From Caldilinea sp. CFX5 (lineage in GTDB: Bacteria > Chloroflexota > Anaerolineae > Caldilineales > Caldilineaceae): a stretch of DNA of 64,000 bases. A model generated the notes under the pieces. That model ran no database searches and was not told the origin of the DNA. It saw only the letters and a program-made list of their open reading frames with translations. The DNA is taken from contig QWII01000003.1 of assembly GCA_021405325.1 (NCBI GenBank), forward strand, positions 1 to 64,000, written 5' to 3'. The translations under genes and the position numbers were made by a program. Of the stretch, positions 39,260-48,474 are shown one piece after another (position 1 is the first letter of the stretch; each line of letters opens with the position of its first letter).

Positions 39260-40042
39260 TCATTCCTGTACCGCTAGCTCCACCTGCCCGACGCCACCCT
39301 CAATATCGAGGGTCAAGGTCACATCTGATGCGGGCGCTTTGTGAACCAGCGTATCACCATCTTTCTGCAAGCCGGTTGTCACCAACTCGCCCAGCCCACC
39401 ATGTACTTCGGCATGAACATTAACCTGGCTCGGCAGCAAAACCGTCACCTGGCCTACGCCACCTGTGATATTGGCCACGACATCGTCCTGCCAGGCGCCA
39501 CGCAGGTCGAGGGTCACGGCGCCGACACCGCTGAGAATGTCCAGGTGGCGCACATGCCCGTTGTGCAGGTCGAGGGTCACGCTGCTGGCACCGGTCTCGA
39601 TATCCAGGTTGTCCAGGTTGAGCGTAGCCAGCTTGAGATCGCCCTCACCGGCGCCCAAGGTAATCGCCAAGTCAATCGGGATGGTGTCGTTGAGTTGAAC
39701 CCGCCATTCATTGCGGGCATTTTTGACGCCCGGAAAATTAAAGGCGACGTTGTGCGGCTGGCGGACCTTCAACACACCCCGGCCGTTGTTCACCGCATAG
39801 TCGACCTCCGGCTGCCAGGCATCGACATTATAGGTAAAATCCGCCGCCATCAGGTCGGCGGCGCCGCCTGTCACATGCAGTGTGCCGGCGCTGATGGTGA
39901 GCGCGACATCCACCTGTTCGGCGCCGCCCAATTCGACGGTGCGGCTTTCGCTCTGTAGTGGTCCCGTCTGCATAATGCCGTTGCAAGCGTTACTCAAGAC
40001 AAGTACAACGCAAAGGATGAATGGCAATAATTTTGTCTTCAT
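39260..40042 (-). CDS. Toast-rack (DUF2154/LiaF-like) lipoprotein
   Basis: A 260-residue protein with a signal peptide and lipobox LSNAC (Cys20). The rest is a series of short beta repeats: ADQVDVALTISAGTLHVTGG-like opening, LAITLGAGEGDLKLATLNLD, LDIETGASSVTLDL, VGAVTLDLRGAW and GGVGQVTVLLP. This is the beta-solenoid pattern of LiaF C-terminal and toast-rack domains, which act in cell-envelope stress sensing. It is the first gene of its three-gene unit. Confidence 0.8.
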   Translation of the reverse strand: MKTKLLPFILCVVLVLSNACNGIMQTGPLQSESRTVELGGAEQVDVALTISAGTLHVTGGAADLMAADFTYNVDAWQPEVDYAVNNGRGVLKVRQPHNVAFNFPGVKNARNEWRVQLNDTIPIDLAITLGAGEGDLKLATLNLDNLDIETGASSVTLDLHNGHVRHLDILSGVGAVTLDLRGAWQDDVVANITGGVGQVTVLLPSQVNVHAEVHGGLGELVTTGLQKDGDTLVHKAPASDVTLTLDIEGGVGQVELAVQE

Positions 40043-40121
40043 TGTTCTCTCCCTCGTTAGCAGATAGTCTCCTACAATCTGATGATACGAATCATCTGCC
40101 TATGGCAACCGCTGCACTCCG

Positions 40122-41258
40122 CTACCTGGGCGCGGCGCGCGGCGTGTGAAACAACTGCAATGTCCGCAAAAAGCTGATGATCCCGTCGCGGCTCAACATG
40201 CCGACCAAACGACCATTGGCGATGACCGGCAATTGGTTGACGCCATCCTGTTCCATCTCCTTCAACGCCGCCCAGAGATCAGTGTCGGGCGCGACCGTCT
40301 TTACCTGCGCTAGCGGCAACATGATCTGCATGACACGGGTCGTTGCGCGGTCGGCCGCGGCCACTTCTCTAATCTGGTGCAAGGTCAACAAGCCCACTGG
40401 CGCATCGTCTTGACTAACCACAAAACAACGTTTGCCGTGCCCAAGCACCTCTTCCTCGACCAGTTGTTGCAGATCGGTTGTCGGCGGTATCACATTGCAG
40501 TCGCGGGTCATGGCTTGGGCCACGGTGTGGCCGGCCAATTGTTCGTGTAACGTCAAGCGCTGCATTTCCGCCGTCGCGGCGCTTTCCAAGAACCAACCGA
40601 TAAAGGCGATCCACAATCCATTGGCAAAGTTGCCCGTCAACATCTGCCAGACCCCGGCAAAGATAAAGAGATAAGCGATCCCGCGCCCGATGGCGCCGGC
40701 AATCAGCGTTGCCCGGTGTAGGCTGCCGGTAACACCCCAGACAATGGCGCGCAAGACACGCCCGCCATCCAAAGGAAAACCGGGAATTAAGTTAAAGAGC
40801 GCCAGCGAGAAGTTGATATAGGCCAGATACTCGGCCAGCGCCAAGAGGGGTGAAAGCGTCGTCACCACCGGCTGGAGCAACCGGAAGAGCAGCGCTAACA
40901 ACAGACTGACGACCGGGCCGGCCAGGGCAATCCAAAACTCAGCCCGCGCGCTGGGCGGTTCACCGGCAATTTCAGCTACGCCGCCAAAGATAAAGAGCGT
41001 GATCCGGCGCACCGGAATTTTGTAGCCGATAGCGACGACCGAATGACCTAGTTCGTGCAGCAAGACGCTGGCAAAGAGCAGTATGGCCGTCACCGCGCCC
41101 ATCACCCAGTAGAGGTAGGTAGGCCATGTTTTAAAGTCGTTCGGGTAGTAGCTGACCGCCATGCTCCAGGTGAGCAGGGCAAAGATCAAGAACCAGGAAT
41201 AGTCCAAGCCGATGGGGATGCCCAAAACACGGCCCAGCGGAAGTGTTGATTGTTTCAT
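40122..41258 (-). CDS. Site-2-type M50 zinc metalloprotease with CBS pair
   Basis: A 378-residue membrane protease of the SpoIVFB-like M50 group. Membrane helices hold the zinc motif HELGH near residue 68 and the second motif FPLDGGR near 164, where Asp completes the site. Residues about 240-360 are two CBS domains (VAQAMTRDCNVIPPTTDL and VMQIMLPLAQVKTVAPDTD), which usually bind adenine nucleotides and could set protease activity. Such enzymes cleave membrane-bound regulators inside the bilayer. A copy of a shared upstream element precedes it. Confidence 0.9.
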   Translation of the reverse strand: MKQSTLPLGRVLGIPIGLDYSWFLIFALLTWSMAVSYYPNDFKTWPTYLYWVMGAVTAILLFASVLLHELGHSVVAIGYKIPVRRITLFIFGGVAEIAGEPPSARAEFWIALAGPVVSLLLALLFRLLQPVVTTLSPLLALAEYLAYINFSLALFNLIPGFPLDGGRVLRAIVWGVTGSLHRATLIAGAIGRGIAYLFIFAGVWQMLTGNFANGLWIAFIGWFLESAATAEMQRLTLHEQLAGHTVAQAMTRDCNVIPPTTDLQQLVEEEVLGHGKRCFVVSQDDAPVGLLTLHQIREVAAADRATTRVMQIMLPLAQVKTVAPDTDLWAALKEMEQDGVNQLPVIANGRLVGMLSRDGIISFLRTLQLFHTPRAAPR

Positions 41259-41301
41259 AATCGTATCCTCATTCTGATTGCGGTCATTCTGCCAGCGTCA
41301 T

Positions 41302-41352
41302 GCTTCAGCCTACACCCAAAAGTTTATTAGTGAACCGGTCATCTGGTGCGTT
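41302..41352 (-). promoter_or_regulatory. Shared upstream element, copy 2 (M50 protease gene)
   Basis: Read on the minus strand this gives AACGCACCAGATGAC, a variable 15-base stretch, and TTTTGGGTGTAGGCTGAAG. The same two blocks with matching spacing occur before the gene at 62225. It lacks the TTGAC part present in the other two copies. A role in expression is inferred. Confidence 0.4.
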
Positions 41353-41358
41353 GCGCGC

Positions 41359-42810
41359 CTAGCCGTTGGCATAGTTTTCTTTTTCTGACAAAGCCGACCA
41401 AACCTGGCGGAATTTACCACCGACGGACTGCACTTGCGGCGGCTCAGCGGCCCGTGCCACTGTGACGGCGGCTAATCCCTGATTGGCCAGATAAGCGCGT
41501 AAGCGACCGGCGACGGCGTCCCAAACTTGTCCTTCCGCTGCGCCCGCTTTTACCGCCAGCCGTACCCGTAAGCTGGTCGGCGTCGTCTGCACGATCTGGA
41601 AGCGGTGAACACCCGGCGTCTCTTCAACGATGACGCCAATGGCCATCGGTAACAAGCGCACACTCTCACCCGTCGCGGTTTGCAGAACAAGAATATCGTT
41701 GCGCCGCCCTTCGACCTGGATGGCCGGCAAGCGCTGCCCACAGGGGCAAGAGTCCGGGCGCACAGTAATACTGTCCCCCAGATCATAGCGGATCAACGGC
41801 TGGATTCGGTTGGCTAAATTGGTCAGCAAGAGAGTATCCGCAGCTTCGCCCGGCGCCACCGGCTGATAGGTGCGCGTCACCGGTTCGAGGAGAAGCCAGT
41901 CGGCATTGACATGGAACCAGCCCTGGTCACAGGCAAAGGCCATAAAGATAAATTCAGAGGACCCATAGATGTTATGTACGCGCCGCTGGAACACTGCTTC
42001 GATCGCGGTGCGGGCAATGGGGTCTAACGGCTCACCGCTTGCCATCAACGCGCGGGGTTGGATCTGCAAGCGACCAGCAGCTTGTTCATCGGCAAGCAGC
42101 AACAAGGCGCTGGCGTACCCGGCGAGAATGGTCGGCTGAAACGCGTTGAGATTACGCACCAGTTCCGGGAGCGGCGCCAACACGGAAAAGGTCTGCAAGC
42201 GGCCGGCCAACCACGGAATGCGCCGCCGCCAGGATTCATAGGTCGCCAGCGCAGCAAAACTGCCTCCCGTCGCCACCACCAGGGCAACCCGGAAGCCACG
42301 CCGCAAGAGGTGGCCTAAAAGTTCAGGCGCAAACCATTGTGGCATCCCACGGGCCAGTAGGAGACTGTCATAGATCGCCACCGCTCGTCGATCTTGCAGA
42401 AAAAGGCCGGGCGTACCCGTCGTGCCGGAGGTGGTGTAGACTTCGTAGCGATCCAAAAAGGTACGGCCAGCGGGCGGGTTGCCGGATAGAAACGCTTCAA
42501 CCCCAGCCTGCGTGACGGCGTGATCCGTCACCCACTCGTCAAAATTAGCCATCAAGGTCGGTTTAGTCTGTATCGGCAGGGTCTGGAGCAGAGTGAATGG
42601 ATTGTCCACCGAACATAGTTGATGAGGGAGGAGACGCCGGTAATAGGGGGAATGGTTGCGGGCAAAGGTAATCAAGTCAACGAGCCGCTTTTGCTGGCGC
42701 CGGTGCAGGGCCGACTGGTCAGCCCGCGCAACCCGCCATAAATCGCCAAGGTAAGCTGTTATCATGGCGTTCCCCACTTTATCTGTTCCAAAATAGTCAT
42801 CAATAGTCAT
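41359..42810 (-). CDS. Phenylacetate-CoA-ligase-like (PaaK/CapK) adenylating enzyme
   Basis: An adenylate-forming enzyme of about 483 residues. TFARNHSPYYRRLLP is the conserved N-terminal segment of the PaaK/CapK group; YTTSGTTGTPGLF is the AMP-binding P-loop; NIYGSSEFIFMA, LIRYDLGDSITV and the metal-type CPCGQRLPAI are all present. The C-terminal AMP-binding_C2 domain is included. Substrate unknown. Of several possible starts (42825, 42810, 42765) 42810 has the better upstream sequence (GGTGA). It overlaps the acyltransferase-like membrane gene upstream by a few bases if longer starts are used, so the two probably act together. Confidence 0.8.
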   Translation of the reverse strand: MTIDDYFGTDKVGNAMITAYLGDLWRVARADQSALHRRQQKRLVDLITFARNHSPYYRRLLPHQLCSVDNPFTLLQTLPIQTKPTLMANFDEWVTDHAVTQAGVEAFLSGNPPAGRTFLDRYEVYTTSGTTGTPGLFLQDRRAVAIYDSLLLARGMPQWFAPELLGHLLRRGFRVALVVATGGSFAALATYESWRRRIPWLAGRLQTFSVLAPLPELVRNLNAFQPTILAGYASALLLLADEQAAGRLQIQPRALMASGEPLDPIARTAIEAVFQRRVHNIYGSSEFIFMAFACDQGWFHVNADWLLLEPVTRTYQPVAPGEAADTLLLTNLANRIQPLIRYDLGDSITVRPDSCPCGQRLPAIQVEGRRNDILVLQTATGESVRLLPMAIGVIVEETPGVHRFQIVQTTPTSLRVRLAVKAGAAEGQVWDAVAGRLRAYLANQGLAAVTVARAAEPPQVQSVGGKFRQVWSALSEKENYANG

Positions 42811-42814
42811 CTGG

Positions 42815-43384
42815 TCACCGCGCATGGTTGACGGTCAGGCTCTCCTCCTGTTGCTGGATCAGTTCTTGCAGCCGGATGCGGTTATACCGTTGCAGCATCA
42901 CCGGGTAGACATTGAGCAGAAGATTGAACAACAGCAGCCAGCCCACGGCATCAAGCCAGCCCTGCCACAAGGCGTAGCCGATGAACAGGAACATAATCAA
43001 GAAAATGAGGAGATGCAGCGTTTCGGCGTTGCGCATTTTGCCTTCCAACACGCGCAGGGCGGGGACAGTTTTCTCCGGCGGGAAGCGCAGGTTCAAACTG
43101 AAGATCGCCAGCGGCCCGCGCCGCACCAGGCGTTTGAAAAAGCGAATCCCTAGCCGTTCGTAAAGCCGCCCGCTCTGTTCAAACGGCTTGATGGCGTAGT
43201 AGCCGGGCGCAAAGGCGACCTGGATCACCTCACTGCTCGTGGCAATCCAAGCCATGACAAGCCAATTGACGAGGAACGCAAAGAGCGGACTCTGCCACTC
43301 AAACGTCTGCAACACCCAGCGCAGGAGGGCCATCGCAATGATCGTGATGATCGTAAAGAAGAAGGGTTGTTTGCCCGTTTTCAT
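42815..43384 (-). CDS. Membrane protein resembling CrtO-type acyltransferases
   Basis: A 189-residue protein with four membrane helices. LYERLGIRFFKRLVRRGP, then RNAETLHLLIFLIMFLF and NVYPVMLQRYNRIRLQEL resemble the glycosyl-4,4'-diaponeurosporenoate acyltransferase family, whose members share a YERLGIK..KrLP segment and a terminal NxYPxxLQRYNR. The match is by motif memory only. It precedes the CapK-like ligase gene with no gap; an acyl-activating enzyme next to an acyl-transfer protein would be consistent. Confidence 0.55.
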   Translation of the reverse strand: MKTGKQPFFFTIITIIAMALLRWVLQTFEWQSPLFAFLVNWLVMAWIATSSEVIQVAFAPGYYAIKPFEQSGRLYERLGIRFFKRLVRRGPLAIFSLNLRFPPEKTVPALRVLEGKMRNAETLHLLIFLIMFLFIGYALWQGWLDAVGWLLLFNLLLNVYPVMLQRYNRIRLQELIQQQEESLTVNHAR

Positions 43385-43432
43385 GGCTTCATCTTATGTA
43401 AACGGAAAGGTATTCTTGGCTGGTCGCTTCAT

Positions 43433-43942
43433 TCAGTGCGTGGCATGAGCCTTTGCCTCATGCGCGGCTGCTTCCATTGCCTTGAACATCTTCTGGGCTT
43501 CCTTGGTACTCAGCCGGGCATCGAGCAGCGGCAGGTAGATTTCCTCCTCTTTGGCAAAATGCACTTTGACCAAGGCGTACAGCCCATACAAGACACGGCG
43601 CAAGGCCGTCGCCTGCACTTGATCGTAGGTTCTGTCCAATAGGTTCGCCCGCAGGTTGACCAATTCAGTGGTAAGCCGGTCAACTTCCACATGGTCGCGG
43701 CTCATCGTGCGGGTAGCTTGCAACGCGCCCATCACCTCGGCCACCACCGGATAGAGCGCCCGATCTTCCGCTTGTGCATGGGGGATCAGATGGTGCGTCA
43801 GAAAGTCGATCACCTCATCCACTCCCTGTTGCAACACGTCTACAGTCACATTGCCAACCGCATCGGCGACTTGGCGCAATTTCTCGATATTGGGCAACAG
43901 TTCTTGGTGTTCGTCACGGAGGGGTTGTGTAATGATTGTCAT
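43433..43942 (-). CDS. Hemerythrin-like domain protein
   Basis: A 169-residue helical protein with the spaced metal ligands of the hemerythrin HHE fold: LRDEHQELLPNI, FLTHHLIPHAQAEDRALYP, MSRDHVEVDRL and VKVHFAKEEEIYLPLL. These proteins bind a di-iron centre that responds to oxygen, NO or redox state. Cytoplasmic. It follows the MAT gene at 31 bases, downstream in the minus-strand run. Confidence 0.85.
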   Translation of the reverse strand: MTIITQPLRDEHQELLPNIEKLRQVADAVGNVTVDVLQQGVDEVIDFLTHHLIPHAQAEDRALYPVVAEVMGALQATRTMSRDHVEVDRLTTELVNLRANLLDRTYDQVQATALRRVLYGLYALVKVHFAKEEEIYLPLLDARLSTKEAQKMFKAMEAAAHEAKAHATH

Positions 43943-43973
43943 GGGTTGTCTCCTTTACGACAGCGGGGGTATC

Positions 43974-45191
43974 TCACCAGACGGCTAACTCGCCACGCGC
44001 CAGGCGCAGGGTAAATGCGTGGATCTTTGATAGCCGCTCTTCCATGATCTGGTTGACGGCCGGCGCAACCTCGGCCAAAGAGACGCCCGGCTGTAAGATC
44101 ACCTGCGCCGAGGCGACCAACGGTTGGTCGATAGGCTGGCCGATCTGGCTACAGAGCCAAACATAGACCTCACGCAGACCGGCCACATTGCGATAAATTT
44201 CATCCGCCATTTGGTGCGAAAGCAGGGTGTAAATCTTGCCCACATGGCTAATCGGATTCTTGCCGGCGGCAGCTTCGGTGCCCATCGGCCGGTTGAGGGC
44301 GATGACCCCGTTGACCTTATTGCCGCGACCGACCTGACCACAGTCGCCACCCTCGGCTGAGGTGCCTAGCACAGTCAGATAAATCCCCGCTTCGCCCCGC
44401 TCCCTGGCGTCGAGTGTGTTCAGGTCAAGATGCAGTTGATCAATGGTACGTAACTGACTGCGCAGATAGGCCGTCAGCGCGTCACAGATGGCCGCTTTGC
44501 GGGCAAAGTAGGTGTTGACATCCGGCACGAAACGGTCAACAAAGGCGATGGCGACGGTCAACGTTAGCGTGCGCTGATGGCGATAGCCCATTACCTTGAC
44601 ATCTTCGCCTGCCTCCGGGAATTGCGCTTTGAACGCCGCCGCGTTTAGATAGCGTTCAGCCGCCAGCACCAACTGCTCTGTTTCACTCAACGGAGCATAA
44701 CCCACCGCGGCGGAGGTGTCATTGGCGCCAATCTCAGCCCGCTCGAAGAGGTCGGTCAACTCGGGTGAGCCGATCTTGAGTTCGTTTTGAAAGATGACAT
44801 GGTGCGCCGGATCGACAAAACGCAGATGCCGGCGCAGCCATTCCCTGGCGCTGGCTTCGGCAATCGCGCCCACATCAATGCGCTTGCCCTTGTATTCTGC
44901 CGTCGCCCGGTCGCCAAAGACCAGCCGCATCGGTTGTAGGACGCGCCCACCCCCCAGCCATGGTGCGGTGACGCCGGCCACCAACAACCCTTTGTCGATA
45001 TTGTGGTGGAGAATGCGGCCAAAGGTCGCCATATATTCACGACAGAGCGCCACCGACACCTCCTCCATAATCGCATCGCAGATCGAGTCGGGATGACCGA
45101 CCCCCTTGCGTTCCACCAGTTCGACCCCCTGCTCGGCCACCGGCGTCTGTTTCAGTTCTTCGATGGTAATGTTTGACCGTCGTTGACTCAT
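43974..45191 (-). CDS. S-adenosylmethionine synthetase, archaeal type
   Basis: A 405-residue protein matching the archaeal MAT family rather than the bacterial MetK: VELVERKGVGHPDSICDAIM, LHHNIDKGLLVAG, GRVLQPMRLVFGDRAT, VMGYRHQRTLTLTVAIAFV, TSAEGGDCGQVGRGNKVNG and NPISHVGKIYTLLSHQMA. It makes SAM from methionine and ATP. The start overlaps the stop of the P-type ATPase gene by 4 bases (ATGA). Two SAM-dependent methyltransferases are encoded just upstream, which makes a local SAM theme. Confidence 0.9.
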   Translation of the reverse strand: MSQRRSNITIEELKQTPVAEQGVELVERKGVGHPDSICDAIMEEVSVALCREYMATFGRILHHNIDKGLLVAGVTAPWLGGGRVLQPMRLVFGDRATAEYKGKRIDVGAIAEASAREWLRRHLRFVDPAHHVIFQNELKIGSPELTDLFERAEIGANDTSAAVGYAPLSETEQLVLAAERYLNAAAFKAQFPEAGEDVKVMGYRHQRTLTLTVAIAFVDRFVPDVNTYFARKAAICDALTAYLRSQLRTIDQLHLDLNTLDARERGEAGIYLTVLGTSAEGGDCGQVGRGNKVNGVIALNRPMGTEAAAGKNPISHVGKIYTLLSHQMADEIYRNVAGLREVYVWLCSQIGQPIDQPLVASAQVILQPGVSLAEVAPAVNQIMEERLSKIHAFTLRLARGELAVW

Positions 45192-47686
45192 AACCGCTGT
45201 TCCCCCCTTGTCTTGCTAATCCACTTGCCGATCTCAACCACGATGAGTTGCGCCACGGCAATCCCAAAGACGACACTCCATTGGCCGATAGTCAAAGGGA
45301 TGATGTCCAGCAGGGTGCGCAGCGCCGGCACAAAGAAGACGCCAACCGCCAACAACAAGCCCCCCAACACCGAGAACACCAACGGCTTGTTCTGTAGGGG
45401 TGAACCTGTGCGCCAAAGGGGGCGCCGCAGGCTGCGATAGGCAAAGATGTAGATCATCGAGTTCACGGCAAAGCTGGCAAAGGCAAAGCTGCGCCCGGCA
45501 ACCGGATCGCCGGCGGTGACAAAGTAGCGCCCAAAGAGCAAGAGGGCGGCCACGGCGCTGCTAAAGCTGATGGTGGCGATGAGCGCCAGCCCCAAGCGGG
45601 TCAGGATCGGTTCCTTGAGCGACTTGGGCGGCTCGACCATGATCCCCGGCTCCTTGGGTTCAAAGCCCAGCATAATATCGGCGGGGCCGTCGCAGATCAG
45701 GTGAATCCACAAAATCTGGGCGACCAGAAGCGGCGCCGGCCACCCCAGCAACATGGCGCCAAAGATCGCCAGCACCTCGGCAAAGGAGTTGGAGAGGGTG
45801 TAGGCCACCACCTTGCGGATATTTTCAAAGATCACCCGCCCCTCTTCCACCGCTGCCACCACTGTGCGGAAGTTGTTATCGAGCAGGATCAGATCCGCTG
45901 TCTCTTTGGCGACATCAGTGGCGCTGCCGACGACAACGCCGATGTGGGCGTGCTGCAACGCCGGGGCATCATTCACGCCATCGCCGATCATGGCCGTGAT
46001 CGCGCCTTTGGCTTCCAGCGCGTGGATGATGCGCAGTTTATCTTGCGGACGAATCCGTGAAAAGACCGCGACCTTGTCCACCCGTTCCTGCAGTTGGTGA
46101 TCGGTGAGTGTGGTCAGTTCCTGGCCTTCCAGGATCTGGTCATCCCCTTTGAACAGGCCAATATTGTGGGCGATGCGTTCCGCGGTGCGCCGATAGTCGC
46201 CGGTGATCATCTTGACCTGGATGCCCGCTTGCTGCGCCACTTGCACGGCCTCGCGCACCCCTTCGCGAATCGGGTCTGCCATCGCCACCAGGCCGATCCA
46301 GCGGTAGCCGCCCCGCTCGTCGAGCTTGCCCATCGGGCGATAGGCCAAACCGAGCAGACGCAACCCCTCGCCGGCCCACTGCTCCACCTGGGTCAGAATT
46401 TTGCTCTGTTCAGCAGGTGTGAGCTGGCACATGGTCAGGACGATTTCGGGCGCGCCTTTGAGATAGTCAAAACGTTGACCGTTGACGCGGTTGCTGGTGA
46501 TCATATACTTGGTTTCGCTGCTAAAGAGTTCAACAGCCAGCCGTTCCGCGCTCTCGCTCAAGGCTTGCACACTTTCATCGGAAAGCTGCGCCTGGGCATA
46601 TTCCCAGAGCGCTACATCGACCGGCCCTTCCAGGTCGTTGCACAGCACCATTGCCTCAAAAGCGCGCACCCGATCCACCAAATCGCTCTTGGTCACACGC
46701 ATCCGCCCTTCGGTCAAGGTGCCGGTTTTGTCGGTGCAGATCACGGTTACGGAACCGAGCGTTTCAACGGCCAGCAGCTTTTTGACCAGGCCGTTGCGCT
46801 TGAGAATCTTGCGCATCCCCAGCACCAAGATCACGGTGACAGCAATCAGCAGCCCCTCCGGCACGGCGGCAATGGCCAACACAATCGAAAAGCGCAACAT
46901 CTCCAGGAATGGACGACCGGTGAGCAGACCGGTGAGTAAAATGGCGGCGGCGACGATGACGACTAGACGGGTAAGGGTGCGGCTAAAGGCGCGCAGGCGC
47001 ACCTGCAATGGCGTCTCTTCCGGCTCTTCTTGCAAGCTGACGGCGATCTTGCCCAACTCGGTCTGCGTGCCGGTCTGCGTCACCCGCAGGAGACCCCGCC
47101 CCGTCACCAGCGTTGTGCCGGCAAACAGGGCATTCTCATTGGTGGCGCTGCTCTTTTTGACCGGCTCACTTTCACCGGTCAGGATGGCCTCGTCCACGGT
47201 AATTTTGGCGCCTTCCAGCAGTTCACCGTCACCGGGAATGCGTTCGCCCGCGCTCAACAACACCAGGTCGCCCGGCACTAGGTCGCGGACATCGATCTCC
47301 TGACGTGCGCCATCGCGCAGCACGGTAGTTGTCGGTTTGAGGAGACCACGCAGCGCCGTAAAGGTGCGCTGCGCCTGGTACTCCTCGACAAAGCCCAGGA
47401 TAGCGTCGATCACGACGACCGCCATGATGATCGCAAAATCGCCCACTTCGCCCACGGCCAGCGAAATGGCGGCGGCGATCAGAATAATGTAGACGAGCGG
47501 ACTCTTGAACTGGGCTAAAAAGATCAGCCAGGCGGCTGGACTTTTGGCGGTCGGCAGGAGATTTTGACCATATTTCTGACGGCGTTGAAGTACTTCGGCT
47601 GCGGTTAAGCCGGTGTGGGGCGGGGTTTCTTGGTTGGCAACAGGGGCTTGCGTCTCGCCGTTACGGCTGATGAATGACGAAGCCAT
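45188..47686 (-). CDS. Cation-transporting P-type ATPase (Ca2+/P2-like)
   Basis: An 832-residue P-type ATPase. AEVLQRRQKYGQNLLP starts the cation-ATPase N-terminal domain; ILTGESEPV (actuator loop), PEGLLIAV (ion-binding helix 4), CTDKTGTLTEGRM with the phosphorylated Asp, and IGDGVNDAPALQ (hinge) are all present, with about ten membrane helices. The motifs fit P2/P3A pumps for Ca2+ or H+ rather than heavy-metal pumps: no CPx motif or metal-binding N-terminal domain is seen. The start at 47686 follows AAAGGATG. It is coupled to the MAT gene. Confidence 0.88.
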   Translation of the reverse strand: MASSFISRNGETQAPVANQETPPHTGLTAAEVLQRRQKYGQNLLPTAKSPAAWLIFLAQFKSPLVYIILIAAAISLAVGEVGDFAIIMAVVVIDAILGFVEEYQAQRTFTALRGLLKPTTTVLRDGARQEIDVRDLVPGDLVLLSAGERIPGDGELLEGAKITVDEAILTGESEPVKKSSATNENALFAGTTLVTGRGLLRVTQTGTQTELGKIAVSLQEEPEETPLQVRLRAFSRTLTRLVVIVAAAILLTGLLTGRPFLEMLRFSIVLAIAAVPEGLLIAVTVILVLGMRKILKRNGLVKKLLAVETLGSVTVICTDKTGTLTEGRMRVTKSDLVDRVRAFEAMVLCNDLEGPVDVALWEYAQAQLSDESVQALSESAERLAVELFSSETKYMITSNRVNGQRFDYLKGAPEIVLTMCQLTPAEQSKILTQVEQWAGEGLRLLGLAYRPMGKLDERGGYRWIGLVAMADPIREGVREAVQVAQQAGIQVKMITGDYRRTAERIAHNIGLFKGDDQILEGQELTTLTDHQLQERVDKVAVFSRIRPQDKLRIIHALEAKGAITAMIGDGVNDAPALQHAHIGVVVGSATDVAKETADLILLDNNFRTVVAAVEEGRVIFENIRKVVAYTLSNSFAEVLAIFGAMLLGWPAPLLVAQILWIHLICDGPADIMLGFEPKEPGIMVEPPKSLKEPILTRLGLALIATISFSSAVAALLLFGRYFVTAGDPVAGRSFAFASFAVNSMIYIFAYRSLRRPLWRTGSPLQNKPLVFSVLGGLLLAVGVFFVPALRTLLDIIPLTIGQWSVVFGIAVAQLIVVEIGKWISKTRGEQRL

Positions 47687-47707
47687 AGGTGCATCCTTTC
47701 GCAAGTT

Positions 47708-47740
47708 ACAAACCAGCTTTCTCCCAGAAAGCTGGTTTGT
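47708..47740. repeat. Palindromic repeat, variant (AAACCAGCTTTCT)
   Basis: Arms ACAAACCAGCTTTCT and complement around CCC, at 47708-47722 and 47726-47740. It has the same overall form as the elements at 7582 and 9102 (AAAC...GTTTCT core) but with changed inner bases, compensated on both arms. That pattern fits a structure kept by selection. Confidence 0.65.
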
Positions 47741-47742
47741 GA

Positions 47743-48474
47743 TTACCAAACACCCGGCAGCAGCCGATAACGCACGCACCGGGTATAGTCCACATAGCCG
47801 GCGAGTTCTGTCTGCAAGGTGCGATCTTCCAGCGCGGTTCGCACCAGCATGAGGAGCGCCGACACCCCGCCAGGCAGCAGCGCCCAAAACGAACCGAGCA
47901 GGATCGGCGTCGCCAACTCAAAGAGCATCGCCCCGACATAACCAGGGTGGCGGACATAGCGATAGGGGCCACCGGTGGCGACCGTGTGACCCCGCTCACG
48001 CTGGATGCGGTTCGCCAGCGCAAAAAAAGCATTGGCCACCATCGCCCAAGTCACCAACGCATAGCCTAGGGCGGCAATCACCAGCGCAATGATTGGCATA
48101 ACCGGCGGCAGGGACGATGTCCAGCCATAACGAAAATCCAATCCGGCCACGATTAGCTTGATCAGCGTCATCACACCGTAGAGGCCAAGGATGACGTTGT
48201 CCCACGGTTTCGTACTGAAGCGATGCGTCACCCGTTCGGCGAGCAATGCAGGGCTGCCGGGCATGAGCAGCAGTGCAGTGACTGCCACCCAGACGACATA
48301 GAGCGCCACCAATGCCCAACCCATGGGCCAATCTAGCCGACCGGCCGGAATAAAGAGCAAAGCAGCCACCATGATGCAACCGAGGATTTCGCGCCGCAAC
48401 CAACGGCGGGCGCCCTGTTTTGCCGTCGACGGCTGATCAGTCGATGACACAGCGGGATCAATGGTTGTCTTCAT
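47743..48474 (-). CDS. Isoprenylcysteine carboxyl methyltransferase-like membrane methyltransferase
   Basis: A 243-residue protein with about five membrane helices and the ICMT/PEMT signature GGPYRYVRHPGYVGAMLFE near the C-terminus, which binds SAM. The start at 48474 has AAAGGAACC upstream and overlaps the stop of the preceding methyltransferase gene by 4 bases. Bacterial members methylate lipids or unknown membrane substrates. The overlap suggests that the two methyltransferases act in one process. Confidence 0.82.
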   Translation of the reverse strand: MKTTIDPAVSSTDQPSTAKQGARRWLRREILGCIMVAALLFIPAGRLDWPMGWALVALYVVWVAVTALLLMPGSPALLAERVTHRFSTKPWDNVILGLYGVMTLIKLIVAGLDFRYGWTSSLPPVMPIIALVIAALGYALVTWAMVANAFFALANRIQRERGHTVATGGPYRYVRHPGYVGAMLFELATPILLGSFWALLPGGVSALLMLVRTALEDRTLQTELAGYVDYTRCVRYRLLPGVW

